The notes: generated from the letters alone by a model not told the origin. A stretch of 64,000 bases of DNA from Halorhabdus utahensis DSM 12940 (GCF_000023945.1 NC_013158.1:2728001-2792000); one strand, 5' to 3'; counted from the first letter of the stretch, positions 53,763 through 63,225 are shown. Program-made: numbers and translations.

Positions 53763-53771
53763 AATTTATAA
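53763..53771 (+). promoter_or_regulatory. TATA box of the DUF1508 membrane protein
   Basis: AATTTATAA is about 38 bases upstream of the ATG, so a leader near 12 bases is expected. A second AT-rich block (TATTTAA at about 53784-53790) follows closer to the start. Confidence 0.5.
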
Positions 53772-53805
53772 GTATCTGCCATGTATTTAATCAGACGGAT
53801 ATACT

Positions 53806-55377
53806 ATGGCAGCTGACTCTTCACAGAATACGCGACTCGTGGAGTGGTACGAGGAACGGATCGGACAGCCAGGTACCGACGACGAAGTGACGGGTTACTG
53901 GATCTTCGTCCTCGGGCTGTTGCTCGGCATCCTCGGAATCTTCATGGTGATCATCAGCGAGCCAGCCTCCGTGCTCAGGGGCTGGGGGATCGTCGCCGGG
54001 GCGATCGCGCTGGCGTTGATCATCGCCGGCCCGCTGGTCCGTCTCCCGCTCGATCAGTACGCTTCGATACTGATTCTGGTCGGGTTGGTCGTCAGTATCG
54101 TCGGCGTCCTGTGGTTTACCATGGCGTACCCGGACAACTGGCGAGTGCAATCCAGCCCGATCATCGCGGTGTATGGGGTCGGCCTCCTGATCATGGCCGT
54201 CGGGGGCGTCTTCGCCCCGCTGTTGACGACCCGCTCCGAAGCGGAAGCCAGTCGTCTCCGGGACGAACTCGCCGACGCGATCCAGGACGAGACTGACCTG
54301 GCGGGCGTCGTCGACGACCTGCGGGCCGCACTCGCGGACGCCGACGCGGACGAGGCCGATCTCGCCGGTGAGATCGACCGCCTCCGGGCGGAGCTGACCG
54401 ATACTGCCGCAGACGAGGACGATCTGTCCCGCCAGCTTCGGACGCTCCGAACGAGCCAGTCGCGGTTCGAACTCTACGAGGACGCCGGCGGGCAGTGGCG
54501 CTGGCGACTCCGCCATCGGAACGGCAACCTGATCGCCAACGGTGGCGAGGGCTACACCCGGAAACACAACGCCCAGAAGGGGATCGCGGGCGTCCGCCGG
54601 GACGCCCTCGGTGCGGAACTCCTGTTGATCGAAGCCGAGGAAGACCTCCCGGCCGAAGACGAGACCTTCGAACCGGTGGCGGTCGCCGAGAGCCAGGCCA
54701 CCTTCGAGGTGTACACTGACAACGCGGGTGAACACCGGTGGCGGCTCCGGCACGACAACGAAAACGTTCTCTGTGATTCCGGTGAGGGGTATGATTCCCG
54801 GAGTAACCTCAAGCGGGCGATCGACCGAGTCAAAACATACGCCGGGTCGGCGGCGTACCTCCGGTTCGATCCGACCGGCTTCGAGATCTACGAGGACAAC
54901 GCCGGCGAGTATCGCTGGCGGTTGGTCCACCGCAACGGGAACGTCCTCGCCGACGGCGGGCAGGGCTACTCGCGGTATCACGACGCCCGACGGGCCGTTG
55001 ATCGGCTCCGTGAGGATCTCGATGATTACGAGTTCGAGATCTACGAGGACAACGCCGGCCAGTTCCGCTGGCGGCTGACGGCCAGCAACGACCGGATCGT
55101 CGCCGACAGCGGCCAGGGATACAACGACCGCGACGAGGCAGAATCGGCGGTCGAGCGGGTCGAGACGTACGCGCCCGACGCTGATGCCCTCGACGTGGGG
55201 CCGGCTGCCTTCGAGATCTACGAGGATGCTGGTGGCAAGTGGCGCTGGCGGCTCCGTCACCGCAACGGCAATATCCTCGCCGACAGCGGCCAGGGATACG
55301 ACGACCGTTCGGGTGCACGCGACGGGATCGAGAGCGTCAAGCGCAACGGCCCGAACGCGGATACTGAAGACGTCTGA
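53806..55377 (+). CDS. Membrane protein with five DUF1508 (YegP-like) repeats
   Basis: A 523-residue protein. Four hydrophobic segments (about residues 31-50, 60-80, 86-106, 118-140) are followed by an acidic coiled-coil linker (about 143-218) and then five copies of a DUF1508-type unit beginning near 220, 313, 356, 408 and 477. Each reads like FELYEDAGGQWRWRLRHRNG followed by NGGEGY. Such units form beta-rich domains thought to bind small molecules or stabilise proteins. The repeats probably face the cytoplasm or outside depending on the even helix number. The multi-repeat, membrane-anchored architecture is unusual. Confidence 0.85.
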   Translation: MAADSSQNTRLVEWYEERIGQPGTDDEVTGYWIFVLGLLLGILGIFMVIISEPASVLRGWGIVAGAIALALIIAGPLVRLPLDQYASILILVGLVVSIVGVLWFTMAYPDNWRVQSSPIIAVYGVGLLIMAVGGVFAPLLTTRSEAEASRLRDELADAIQDETDLAGVVDDLRAALADADADEADLAGEIDRLRAELTDTAADEDDLSRQLRTLRTSQSRFELYEDAGGQWRWRLRHRNGNLIANGGEGYTRKHNAQKGIAGVRRDALGAELLLIEAEEDLPAEDETFEPVAVAESQATFEVYTDNAGEHRWRLRHDNENVLCDSGEGYDSRSNLKRAIDRVKTYAGSAAYLRFDPTGFEIYEDNAGEYRWRLVHRNGNVLADGGQGYSRYHDARRAVDRLREDLDDYEFEIYEDNAGQFRWRLTASNDRIVADSGQGYNDRDEAESAVERVETYAPDADALDVGPAAFEIYEDAGGKWRWRLRHRNGNILADSGQGYDDRSGARDGIESVKRNGPNADTEDV

Positions 55378-55493
55378 GAAACGGGAACGTGGACGTTGAG
55401 GGACGTCGCGGAATTTTCGACCGCCGGTTTTCGGATCACGCTGCCATGTCTGCCCGTCGCTGATTTTCGGCGTTCACCGACCCAGACCGTGGT

Positions 55494-55502
55494 CTTTTAT
55501 TC
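55494..55502 (+). promoter_or_regulatory. TATA box of dcd
   Basis: CTTTTATTC is about 27 bases upstream of the dcd ATG at 55525, giving a leaderless transcript for dcd and thiR-like. Confidence 0.55.
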
Positions 55503-55524
55503 GCGTCGGCTCCGAGACGCCGGT

Positions 55525-56112
55525 ATGATCCTCTCAGACGCGGACATCCTCGACCGGCTCGAAGCGGGCGACCTCGTGGTCGAGCCGCTCGACGAACCGG
55601 ACCTCCAGATCCAGCCTGCCAGCGTCGATCTCCGACTCGGCCGGGAGTTCCTCGAATTCCAGCATGCGAACATCCCGTGTATCCACCCGACGAGCGAGCA
55701 GGAGGTCGCCGAATACGTCGAGGAGACTGTCGTCGACGAGGGGGGCGAGTTTATCCTCCACCCCGGCGATTTCGTCCTCGGCACGACCGTCGAGACCGTC
55801 GAGATCCCCGACGACCTGATCGCCCACGTCGAGGGGCGTTCGTCGCTTGGCCGTCTTGCGGTTGTGGTGCATGCCACTGCGGGGCTGGCCGATCCGGGGT
55901 ACCGGGGCCAGATCACGCTCGAACTCTCGAATCTCGGCACCGCCCCGGTCGCGCTCACGCCAGGCATGCGCATCTCTCAGCTGACCTTCACCGAGTTGAG
56001 CAGTCCCGCGGAGCGCCCCTACGGCGAGGAGCGCGGCTCGAAGTATCAGGGTCAGGAAGGGCCACAGGCGTCCCGGATCCAGGGCGACAGGGAATTTGGG
56101 GGGGACCAATGA
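55525..56112 (+). CDS. dcd: dCTP deaminase
   Basis: A 195-residue dCTP deaminase (possibly bifunctional with dUTPase activity in archaea) of the dUTPase-like trimeric fold. Signatures are [13 protein letters not shown] near residue 32, [12 protein letters not shown] and [24 protein letters not shown] region near 109-133, and the C-terminal [17 protein letters not shown] substrate loop. ATG 55525 starts MILSDADIL, the normal N-terminus. It overlaps the next gene by ATGA. Confidence 0.95.
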   Translation: MILSDADILDRLEAGDLVVEPLDEPDLQIQPASVDLRLGREFLEFQHANIPCIHPTSEQEVAEYVEETVVDEGGEFILHPGDFVLGTTVETVEIPDDLIAHVEGRSSLGRLAVVVHATAGLADPGYRGQITLELSNLGTAPVALTPGMRISQLTFTELSSPAERPYGEERGSKYQGQEGPQASRIQGDREFGGDQ

Positions 56113-57008
56113 AATTCATCGAGGAGGTGGTCGTCGAGGAGTTCCTGCCGACGTTTCGGTCGATGCTGGCCGAGCGTCTACGGGATCGCGGACTGACCCA
56201 ACTCGAAGTCGCTGATCAACTCGGGATCAGCCAGAGCGCCGTCTCGAAGTACGCACATGGTGAGGTCGATCGCAACGAGCGGCTGCTCGAAGACGAGCGA
56301 CTCCAGGAGCTGACTGACCGTCTCGCCGACGGACTGGCTGCAGGCGATGTCAGCCCGGTCCAAGCGCTGGCCGAGGCGGAAGTGTTCGTTCGGCAACTCG
56401 AGCAGGGAGACCTCCTGGCTCAACTGCACGAGGAGTCGTTTTCACCGCTCGCGGAGCACGCCGGCACGCTCGCGATTCACGATCCCGAAAGTCGGGTGCG
56501 CCAGTCCGAACAGGTCCGGTCGTCCGTGCGGCGGGGGCTGGGGATGCTCGAAAACGCCAGCGGGTTCGCCCGGTTGATCCCGGCGGTCGGGTCGAATCTG
56601 GTCGAGTGCGTCCCGGATGCCGAGGGGATCGACGACGTGGTGGCCGTCCCGGGCCGGATCCTCGACGTCAAGGGGCGGGCGGCAGTGCCGGGCGACCCCG
56701 AGTTCGGCGTCAGCGAACACGTCGCGAACGTCCTCCTCACCGCACGCCGCCAGGGGAGCGACGCGCGCGCAACGCTGAACGTCGCCTACGACCCGTCGGT
56801 CGTCACTGCGCTGGAGGCACAGGGTCACGTGGCTGTCGAATTCGATGCCGATACCGACCTCGATGCCGCCTTCGAGGCGATTGACGCCGCCGCCGCAGAC
56901 GTGCTCTATCAGACTGGTGGGTTCGGCGTCGAGCCGATCGTCTACGTTCTGGGGCCCGATGCACCCACGACTGTCTCGCGGGTCCGGGAGATTCTCGAGC
57001 AGGTGTGA
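56109..57008 (+). CDS. ThiR-like regulator (HTH plus ThiN domain)
   Basis: A 299-residue protein with an N-terminal HTH ([25 protein letters not shown], about residues 29-54) and a C-terminal ThiN-like domain (about 120-299, with [25 protein letters not shown] and [19 protein letters not shown]). The combination defines the archaeal ThiR family of thiamine-gene regulators, in which the ThiN part senses thiamine phosphate rather than making it. It is coupled to dcd by ATGA. thi4 with a palindromic operator-like site lies about 2 kb downstream. Bifunctional ThiN enzymes carry a ThiD domain instead of this HTH. Confidence 0.88.
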   Translation: MKFIEEVVVEEFLPTFRSMLAERLRDRGLTQLEVADQLGISQSAVSKYAHGEVDRNERLLEDERLQELTDRLADGLAAGDVSPVQALAEAEVFVRQLEQGDLLAQLHEESFSPLAEHAGTLAIHDPESRVRQSEQVRSSVRRGLGMLENASGFARLIPAVGSNLVECVPDAEGIDDVVAVPGRILDVKGRAAVPGDPEFGVSEHVANVLLTARRQGSDARATLNVAYDPSVVTALEAQGHVAVEFDADTDLDAAFEAIDAAAADVLYQTGGFGVEPIVYVLGPDAPTTVSRVREILEQV

Positions 57009-57011
57009 CGG

Positions 57012-57677
57012 ATGGTCGACGTCGACGCTGTACGCCGGTTCTACGGCCGCTGGGCGAGGTATTACGACGTCCTTGCTGACACGGCACTCGTCGGTTCCTG
57101 GCGGCGGCGCGTCGTCGACGGGCTCGATCTCGAAACAGGTGACCTGGTGGTCGAGATGGGGTGTGGGACCGGGGCGAACCTCCCGCTATTGCGAGAGCGG
57201 GTTGGTCCCTCGGGCACAGTGATCGGCGTCGATCTCACGCGTGGCATGCTTCGAAAGGCACACCGACGAGTCGAGCGCGGCGGCTGGTCGAACGTGCATC
57301 TCGTTGCGGGTGACGCGACTCACCCCCCGACCACCGCCGACATCGATGCCATTCTCGGGACGTTTGTCGTGGGGCTGTTCGACGACCCGGCGGCTGTGGT
57401 CGACGAGTGGGTGGATCTGCTCGCCCCGGGTGGCCGTCTCGGCGTCCTCGAAGCCGGGCCGAGCGACCGACCGATCGCGAGACCGATGAACGTCGCATTC
57501 CGGGCGTTCACACGGTTCTCCGCCCCGTCTGGCCGCCGAGCTATCGAATCGCCGGCCAGGTCGCTACACCGTCGAATTCAGGACGTGCGTGATCGGCTCG
57601 ATACCCGGACGACCGACACCAGTCACGACGAGTTCGGGCTCGGGTTCCTGTTCTGTTCGGTCGGCCGTCGTCCGTGA
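57012..57677 (+). CDS. Class I SAM-dependent methyltransferase
   Basis: A 221-residue Rossmann methyltransferase of the UbiE/phospholipid-methyltransferase-like type. Motif I is VVEMGCGTGANLPLL near residue 46, the acidic end of strand 2 is GVDLTRGML, and motif IV/post-IV is DAILGTFVVGLFDDP. A tyrosine-rich N-terminus (FYGRWARYYDVLAD) is typical. It starts three bases after the ThiR-like stop, so it is in the same transcript. Substrate unknown. Confidence 0.88.
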   Translation: MVDVDAVRRFYGRWARYYDVLADTALVGSWRRRVVDGLDLETGDLVVEMGCGTGANLPLLRERVGPSGTVIGVDLTRGMLRKAHRRVERGGWSNVHLVAGDATHPPTTADIDAILGTFVVGLFDDPAAVVDEWVDLLAPGGRLGVLEAGPSDRPIARPMNVAFRAFTRFSAPSGRRAIESPARSLHRRIQDVRDRLDTRTTDTSHDEFGLGFLFCSVGRRP

Positions 57678-57816
57678 GTCCCTCTGCCTGGCTGGGTCTG
57701 ACTCATCGTCGGTGAGTCCCGCCAGTCCGGCCGGGGCTGTACACGTGCCCACGGGTTGCCACCGTCTGTCGGGGACCTGAACGTTTATGCGGTCAGCCGA
57801 CTGCAGTTGCGGGTAG

Positions 57817-59055
57817 ATGGGTTCTCGAGTGGTTCTCACGGTAAGCGTGCTGTTGCTTTTCCTGACAGCTGGCTGTCTCGGGCTTGGGGATGATCCCGAT
57901 GTCCCGACTGTCACGCCGGCTGCGGTACCGGACGAGGGGACACCGGAGCAAGTTGTTCCGACGGCCGTGACGACTGAGCAGCCGGCCACGTTCACGCCCG
58001 AGAACCTCCCGACTGCTGGCCCACTGCAGATGAGCAACCAGGCCTCGACCCCGGTCGCACTGTGGCGACTTCGATCGCTGCTTTCGGTTACGGCCATCGA
58101 GCCGACGGTCGACTATCGACTCGGCCCGATGATCGATCCAGGCCCGGACCCGCTCTCGCTTTCGGATTCTATCACGGCGGCCCTCGGACCGGATGTCTCG
58201 GCGGACGGCGGGACCCTGTACGGTCGCGTCGACAGCGCCAACGCGACGATCCATCTCGTCAAGGGCATGCACGGGTCAGCCCAGATCGAGTATCACCTTG
58301 CGTATTTCCACACACAGGTACTCCAGGAGCGGCTGGGCTGGACAGCGTCGATCCCCAGCCAGGCGAACAGCACGCTCGACGAGCGACTGGTTGCGTTCGG
58401 ATTGCGTCGTGGGGCTGCCGCGCTTGCGGCAGACGCCTACGCCGAGGAGTACTCGCTTTCGATCGAGGAGCAGATCCGTGAGTGGGACTTTGCCTGGCAG
58501 GAGTCGTCCTGGCTCGCACGTGGCGCACTCGATGCCGGATACGATTATGCCGAGGGGCGGACCACTTCGCCAGATTCCCTCGCGGGCGTCTACGCCAATC
58601 CACCGAACACGACTGAACAACTCCGCTACGGCCTCCCGCCGGAAAGCGAACCACCGCGACCACTCAACGTGACCGTCTCCGGCGATGGCGACTGGGAACG
58701 GACGGCGACCGAGCGGTTCGGTGAGCTCGGCATCCGTGCGTTGCTGTCGACACGGCTGGACCGTGAGGCGGCCGGCCGGGCGGTCAGAGGCTGGGGAACC
58801 GACCGCTTGCTCGCGTTCGAAAACGGGACCGCATCCGGGGTTGTCTGGGTTACGACCTGGGATCAGGCCAGCTACGCGGACCAATTCGCCGCCGGATTCG
58901 AGCGGTACGCCGCGGCGGGCGATCCGCCACAGGCGTCCCAGCGTACGCGTTCAGGGCCGAAAACGGTCGTCGTCACAGCGGGGTCACCGGCCTTCGTCGA
59001 TGGCGTTGCGGTGGCAGGCGACAACGAGTCGGTTTCGATCTCACTGCCGGATTGA
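57817..59055 (+). CDS. Predicted lipoprotein, function unknown
   Basis: A 412-residue secreted protein with a hydrophobic signal ending in a lipobox (LFLTAGC, Cys about residue 20), so it is probably lipid-anchored on the outside of the membrane. The linker contains TVTPAAVP, shared with the lipoprotein at 4037-4849. A mostly helical body follows (residues about 75-290) with several sequons, then a beta-rich end (TVVVTAGSPAFVDGVAVAG). No family is recognised. A TATA-like ACGTTTATGCG (57780-57790) is about 30 bases upstream. It ends 24 bases before the convergent thi4. Confidence 0.82.
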   Translation: MGSRVVLTVSVLLLFLTAGCLGLGDDPDVPTVTPAAVPDEGTPEQVVPTAVTTEQPATFTPENLPTAGPLQMSNQASTPVALWRLRSLLSVTAIEPTVDYRLGPMIDPGPDPLSLSDSITAALGPDVSADGGTLYGRVDSANATIHLVKGMHGSAQIEYHLAYFHTQVLQERLGWTASIPSQANSTLDERLVAFGLRRGAAALAADAYAEEYSLSIEEQIREWDFAWQESSWLARGALDAGYDYAEGRTTSPDSLAGVYANPPNTTEQLRYGLPPESEPPRPLNVTVSGDGDWERTATERFGELGIRALLSTRLDREAAGRAVRGWGTDRLLAFENGTASGVVWVTTWDQASYADQFAAGFERYAAAGDPPQASQRTRSGPKTVVVTAGSPAFVDGVAVAGDNESVSISLPD

Positions 59056-59079
59056 GGCCTGCCCGTTCTGGTTGTGGCT

Positions 59080-60006
59080 TCAGTCGTCGGCCGGCGCGGG
59101 TGTCGTCATGTCGACCGGGTCGGCGTCAACGCCGAGTTCGTCTAGGGCAACCTGCGCGCCGCGCTTTCCTGACAGCAACATTGCACCGAAGGTCGGTCCC
59201 ATCCGCGGGAGACCGTGGGCCGTGGCGACCGCCATCCCGGTCGCGATGAGGCCGTCGTGGACGAGGCCAGTGTGCTCGACGACGGCGTCCTCGCTTTCGG
59301 CGACCCACATCGAGTCGTGGCCCGGCGAGTCGTGGCCCGGCGCGCCGTAGCTCTCGTCGCCGGTCGCGTCCATGCCGGTGTCGCCTTCCTCGGCGATTCC
59401 GTCGGTCTCCAGGACGCCACGCTCGTCGAGTTTCTTGATCGCTAAGGCCTCGTGACCGGTCGCGTCGATCACGAGTTTAGACTCGACGGCGATCGGGTCG
59501 ACGCAAGTGATCTCCCGTGGCAACGCGTGGACGGGCGTCCAGTTCATCACGATGCCGCCGACGCGGTGGTCTTCGCGGACCACGATGTCGGTGAACTCCG
59601 TCATGTTCTGCATCTTCGCACCGGCATCACAGGTCGCCTTGATGAGCCCGGAGGTCGCTTCAGGGCCGTTTGCGACGTACAGTCCGTCTTCCTGTTCGGA
59701 TTGGGTATACTCGACGTCGAGCTCGTCGAGAACGCTCTGGGCCGGATCGCGGACCGTGACCTTGTTCATCAGGAAGCCACCGAGCCAGAACCCACCGCCG
59801 AGATAGTTGTTCTTCTCGACGACCATGGTCTTGACTCCCCGCTCGGAGAGTTCCTTCGCGGCCATCAACCCGGACGGCCCACCGCCGATGATGATGACGT
59901 CACTCTCGGTGAAGTCCATGAACTCGTCTGTCCACTCCTCGGTGATCGCGCGGGTGACTGCTGCTTCGCCGACATCGCTGAACTGATCGAACTCGCTCAC
60001 TTGCAT
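59080..60006 (-). CDS. thi4: Thiamine thiazole synthase
   Basis: A 308-residue Thi4 enzyme making the thiazole half of thiamine from NAD and glycine. The dinucleotide-binding [18 protein letters not shown] is at residues 37-54. The sulfur-donor position is a cysteine (Cys168 in [11 protein letters not shown]), so it may be of the single-turnover, backbone-sulfur type, as in yeast and some haloarchaea, rather than the His-type sulfide-using methanogen enzyme. The C-terminal region [20 protein letters not shown] is conserved. A 15-bp palindrome overlaps the start, pointing to tight regulation. Confidence 0.95.
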   Translation of the reverse strand: MQVSEFDQFSDVGEAAVTRAITEEWTDEFMDFTESDVIIIGGGPSGLMAAKELSERGVKTMVVEKNNYLGGGFWLGGFLMNKVTVRDPAQSVLDELDVEYTQSEQEDGLYVANGPEATSGLIKATCDAGAKMQNMTEFTDIVVREDHRVGGIVMNWTPVHALPREITCVDPIAVESKLVIDATGHEALAIKKLDERGVLETDGIAEEGDTGMDATGDESYGAPGHDSPGHDSMWVAESEDAVVEHTGLVHDGLIATGMAVATAHGLPRMGPTFGAMLLSGKRGAQVALDELGVDADPVDMTTPAPADD

Positions 60007-60020
60007 ACCACTTAGTGGTA
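60006..60020. promoter_or_regulatory. Palindromic operator-like site at the thi4 start
   Basis: TACCACT-T-AGTGGTA is a perfect palindrome with 7-bp arms. It begins at the A of the thi4 ATG and lies between the start and the minus-strand TATA box (ACTTTAATATTTATCAG region, 60024-60040). A bound repressor would cover the transcription start. The ThiR-like regulator encoded at 56109-57008 is the obvious candidate. Confidence 0.7.
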
Positions 60021-60025
60021 CTACT

Positions 60026-60038
60026 GATAAATATTAAA
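60026..60038 (-). promoter_or_regulatory. TATA box of thi4
   Basis: Minus-strand TTTAATATTTATC is centred about 26 bases from the thi4 ATG, so the thi4 mRNA is probably leaderless, with the palindrome in the initiation region. Confidence 0.6.
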
Positions 60039-60102
60039 GTGTTACGATCGCTACACCTGCGTGGCTGGATCGGTCTCTCACAAACGGTGCAAACGGGCTG
60101 GT

Positions 60103-60774
60103 CTATTCTGAGCCGTCGACGTCACGCGCCAGCCCGAGCGTCTGGGCCGTCGGGAGATGCCATCCCCGTGAGACAGCGACCAGGCGGGTTCCAACGGTGA
60201 CGGTCGCACACATGGCCGCCGCGGGGGCGACCGTCCAGCCAACTGTCGTCACTGCCCAAAACGAGAGGCCGCCAAGCACGGCGGGGCTGGCGTAGAAGTC
60301 CTCAAAGAGGATAAACGGGGAGCGATCGAGCAGGATGTCGGCGTACGCACCGCCGCCGACCGCGTTGATGGTGGCGACGGCGACCACACCGAAGGAGGGA
60401 ATTCCGGCCTCGGTCGCGACGATCGCTCCCGCCGTGGCGAAGGCGGCCAGCCCGATCGCGTCGGCCACGAGCGTGATCGGGTGATCGTCCGGCGAGTCGA
60501 GCAGAAAACTCAGCGCCAGTGCGAGACTCACGCCGAGGGTCCCGAGCGCGATCTCGCCGACGTTCTGCAGCGCCAGTGGAATCCGACCCACCAGTACGTC
60601 GCGGGTTGCGCCGCCGCCGAAGGCGACCACGAGGCCGACGACCAGGATGCCGAAGACGTCGAAACGCTCGCGGATCGCCTTCGCCGCCCCCACCAGGGCG
60701 AACGCGACCAGCCCGATCGTGTTCATCACCGCGAACGGATCGATCAGCACTTCGCCGAGGAACGTTTCGACCAC
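60103..60774 (-). CDS. TRIC-type (UPF0126) cation channel protein
   Basis: A 223-residue membrane protein of the YadS/UPF0126 (TRIC) family with seven hydrophobic segments in two repeated halves. The repeat hallmarks are GLVAFALVGAAKAIRERFDVFGI with AFGGGATRDVLVG in the first half, and GLAAFATAGAIVATEAGIPSFGVV with AVGGGAYADILLD in the second. Homologues form trimeric potassium-type channels. The start shown is GTG 60774; ATG 60726 (MNTIGLVAFALVG) would shorten it by 16 residues and is also possible. Confidence 0.85.
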   Translation of the reverse strand: MVETFLGEVLIDPFAVMNTIGLVAFALVGAAKAIRERFDVFGILVVGLVVAFGGGATRDVLVGRIPLALQNVGEIALGTLGVSLALALSFLLDSPDDHPITLVADAIGLAAFATAGAIVATEAGIPSFGVVAVATINAVGGGAYADILLDRSPFILFEDFYASPAVLGGLSFWAVTTVGWTVAPAAAMCATVTVGTRLVAVSRGWHLPTAQTLGLARDVDGSE

Positions 60775-60843
60775 TGACTGACACAACGACGAGTGGGGTC
60801 TTGAGCCCTCCGTTCTTCGCAAGTCCCGTCGCTTTCGGCCGGA

Positions 60844-61497
60844 TTACATTTCGTCCGTGATGTCCGTGGACACTGTCGTGTCCTCGCCGACAACCGTCGA
60901 GACGTCGATGCCCTGGATCAACTCGACGAGATCGACCAACTTCGGGAAGGTGTAGATCGTCAGCGAGACGTCGTTGTCGCCGTCGCCAGCCGTGATGCGT
61001 GAGTCGATGACGAACGCGATGTCCTCGTCGGGCCAGCCCCCCATCTTGTCGACGATGCCGTCAGCTGGCCCGTACGCGAACGACGGCGTCGACATGCCGA
61101 TCGTCGTATCGAGGACGTTCGCCCACCCGTCGATGTACCCGGAGGTCATGATGTTGCCGATCTCCTGGATCGCCGATCGTTCCATGTCGGTAAACCCGTC
61201 GGCGTCGTCGCCACCGCCACCCACGAGCATCCCCGCAAGATCCTTCGCGTCGGCGGGTTCGAGCATAAAGAGGACGTAGCCGTAGGGTGATTCGGTCAGC
61301 TCGACGAAGATCCCGACGCGATCCCCGCTGCCCATGTGGGTTCGAACGTCTTCGATGTCGAGGAAGTTGATCTTCGAGACCGCAATTTCGGTCGAAAGCC
61401 CCGCCATCTGGTTGAGGTGATCCGAGACTTTCTCCGAGCCCTCCTTTGCGATCTTGTTGAACAGATCGAGTTTCCGGATGTCGACTTCGAGACTCAT
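60844..61497 (-). CDS. cheC: CheC-type chemotaxis phosphatase
   Basis: A 217-residue CheC/CheX/FliY-family protein that helps dephosphorylate CheY. The helix signature ERSAIQEIGNIMTSGYIDGWA (Glu and Asn catalytic pair) is near residue 106, while the second site is less well kept. ATG 61497 starts MSLEVDIRKLDLF. It is 61 bases downstream of the phosphopantothenate synthetase gene. No other chemotaxis genes are nearby, so it may be an orphan or part of a scattered system. Confidence 0.88.
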   Translation of the reverse strand: MSLEVDIRKLDLFNKIAKEGSEKVSDHLNQMAGLSTEIAVSKINFLDIEDVRTHMGSGDRVGIFVELTESPYGYVLFMLEPADAKDLAGMLVGGGGDDADGFTDMERSAIQEIGNIMTSGYIDGWANVLDTTIGMSTPSFAYGPADGIVDKMGGWPDEDIAFVIDSRITAGDGDNDVSLTIYTFPKLVDLVELIQGIDVSTVVGEDTTVSTDITDEM

Positions 61498-61558
61498 GTG
61501 GGCTCTTTTTCGGTGCGTTCACGTAAGTACTCTGCTGGTCACCGGGTACCGCGCGGGG

Positions 61559-62308
61559 TTACTCCAGTTCGCCGGATCTAATCGCTTCCTCGGCAGCGCC
61601 GAGTGCCTGCGCTGGATCAAAGTCGTCGACTATCTGCTGGAGGGCATCCGCCGGGGTGTCCTGTAGCGATCGGGCATGCGCTGTCATATTTGGCACGGCC
61701 CGGAGCACGTTGTCGATGATCGGCACCGCCGCGACCTGTGCCGATCGGGACAGCGGATTGAGGTCGATCACGATCTCCGTTTTCCCCATCTCACCGAGTG
61801 CTTCGGCCCGATCGCCGTCCTCAAGTGGAACCACGACCGTGTCGGCATTGTAAATCCCGTCTGCGTCGACCTTCGCGCGTTCGTGATCGAGTCCGGGGAT
61901 GCGTGCGTCAGCCGTCAGTCCCTTCACCTCGTTTGCGCCGTGCTCGCGGAGGTGGTCGGCGATCGCTTCGATCCGCTGCTCAGTACGATTGAACAGGTTG
62001 ACCTCCAGGTCGGCTCCCGTCACCGCAGCCAGCTCGACGACTTCCCCGGGGACGAGCGCGGCGACGTTCCCGTTGACCGAGAGCACTGGGTGGTCGGCGA
62101 GCAGAAGGTGTGCGGCCCCAACCCGCTCGGCCCGGTCGGCGCTCTCGATGGTCCGCTCGCCCAGCAGGTAATCGAATGCTTCGCCCCGCCCTTGGGCGAT
62201 GAGACCCTGCTGGCTCGTGATCCCCTTCTCGACGCCGGTTTCGATACGATGGCGGGTCAACAGCGATTCGTACCGTGGGTGACTCTCCGGGACGTCAACC
62301 TCGCTCAT
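61559..62308 (-). CDS. 4-phosphopantoate-beta-alanine ligase
   Basis: A 249-residue archaeal phosphopantothenate synthetase (PPS), which joins 4-phosphopantoate and beta-alanine with ATP, replacing the bacterial PanC step. The N-terminal HPRYESLLTRHRIETGVEKGI and the GNVAALVPGEVVELA region are family features. The C-terminal region MGKTEIVIDLNPLSRSAQVA and VPNMTAHARSL are conserved. It lies 35 bases downstream of pantoate kinase, completing the archaeal CoA shortcut. Confidence 0.93.
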   Translation of the reverse strand: MSEVDVPESHPRYESLLTRHRIETGVEKGITSQQGLIAQGRGEAFDYLLGERTIESADRAERVGAAHLLLADHPVLSVNGNVAALVPGEVVELAAVTGADLEVNLFNRTEQRIEAIADHLREHGANEVKGLTADARIPGLDHERAKVDADGIYNADTVVVPLEDGDRAEALGEMGKTEIVIDLNPLSRSAQVAAVPIIDNVLRAVPNMTAHARSLQDTPADALQQIVDDFDPAQALGAAEEAIRSGELE

Positions 62309-62343
62309 GGCTCCCGATCGGACCCAGACAGTGAAAAACGTCG

Positions 62344-63225
62344 CTACTGCGACGCGTTACTCGACAGGGTGGAATTCTCTGTGCCCGCGTGCCTGCCATC
62401 GACCAGCGTCGCTCCCGTTGGGTCGACTCGACAGACTGCAGGATCGTATCCTGCCGCCGACAGTCCCTCACCGGTCGCAAAGACTGTCTCCCCGAGCATC
62501 GCCATCGAGGCCTCACCGTCGGCCGCTGCGACGTCCATAATCACGTCCCGGACCGTCTCAGTCAGGAGTCCGGCTTCACGAGCGAACCGCCGGGATGCGT
62601 ACATGAACTGCTCGACGGTCGGCTCTCCGACGACGGTCGAAACCCCCTCGTTTCCAGCTTCCGTCAGCCGGTCGGTGTCACCGCCGATGACTGTGGCCGT
62701 GTCGAGTTCGCCGAAGGTGACGTACTCGATTCGAGACTGCGCGGGAATCGCGTCGAGGCGGTTTTCCATGGGTCCACCCGGCTCCAGTCGGAGGCTGATT
62801 CCGCCGGCTGCCTGCGCGACGACGTCGCCAAGGCCTGTCCCGGCCTGCACCTCCGCACCGTGGGCGATCGTCACGAGTTCGTCCCGCGAGAGTCGCCGGT
62901 CGAACGCGCTATTGGCGGCGAGTGCCGTCCCGAGTGCCATCGCCCCGGAGACCCCGAACCCCGCACCGATCGGCAGATCGGTCTCGCCGGTCACCGCCGC
63001 CTCGACTTCCAGGGCGTCGAGAACCCGTTCGACCGCTTCGATCTGAACGGGCTCTCCATCGAGCGTCACCGTCGTCTCGGGTGCGGATTCGACGGTCACT
63101 CTGACGCCGTCTGAGAGCGCGATCCCGCCACCGCGTGATCCCGTCGTCGTCGGGTCATCCGTCCGCACGACGGAGAAAAATCCCGTCACGTGCCCCGGGA
63201 CGAAGGCACTCGCTTTCTCGGTCAT
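62344..63225 (-). CDS. Pantoate kinase
   Basis: A 293-residue GHMP-fold kinase that phosphorylates pantoate in the archaeal CoA pathway. The N-terminus FVPGHVTGFFSV and the glycine-rich LPIGAGFGVSGAMALGTALA (ATP loop) are signatures. A later GTGLGDVVAQAAGG segment is also conserved. ATG 63225 (MTEKASAFVPGH) is preferred over the GTG one codon upstream. It precedes the PPS gene by 35 bases in the same orientation, which supports the assignment. Confidence 0.93.
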   Translation of the reverse strand: MTEKASAFVPGHVTGFFSVVRTDDPTTTGSRGGGIALSDGVRVTVESAPETTVTLDGEPVQIEAVERVLDALEVEAAVTGETDLPIGAGFGVSGAMALGTALAANSAFDRRLSRDELVTIAHGAEVQAGTGLGDVVAQAAGGISLRLEPGGPMENRLDAIPAQSRIEYVTFGELDTATVIGGDTDRLTEAGNEGVSTVVGEPTVEQFMYASRRFAREAGLLTETVRDVIMDVAAADGEASMAMLGETVFATGEGLSAAGYDPAVCRVDPTGATLVDGRHAGTENSTLSSNASQ

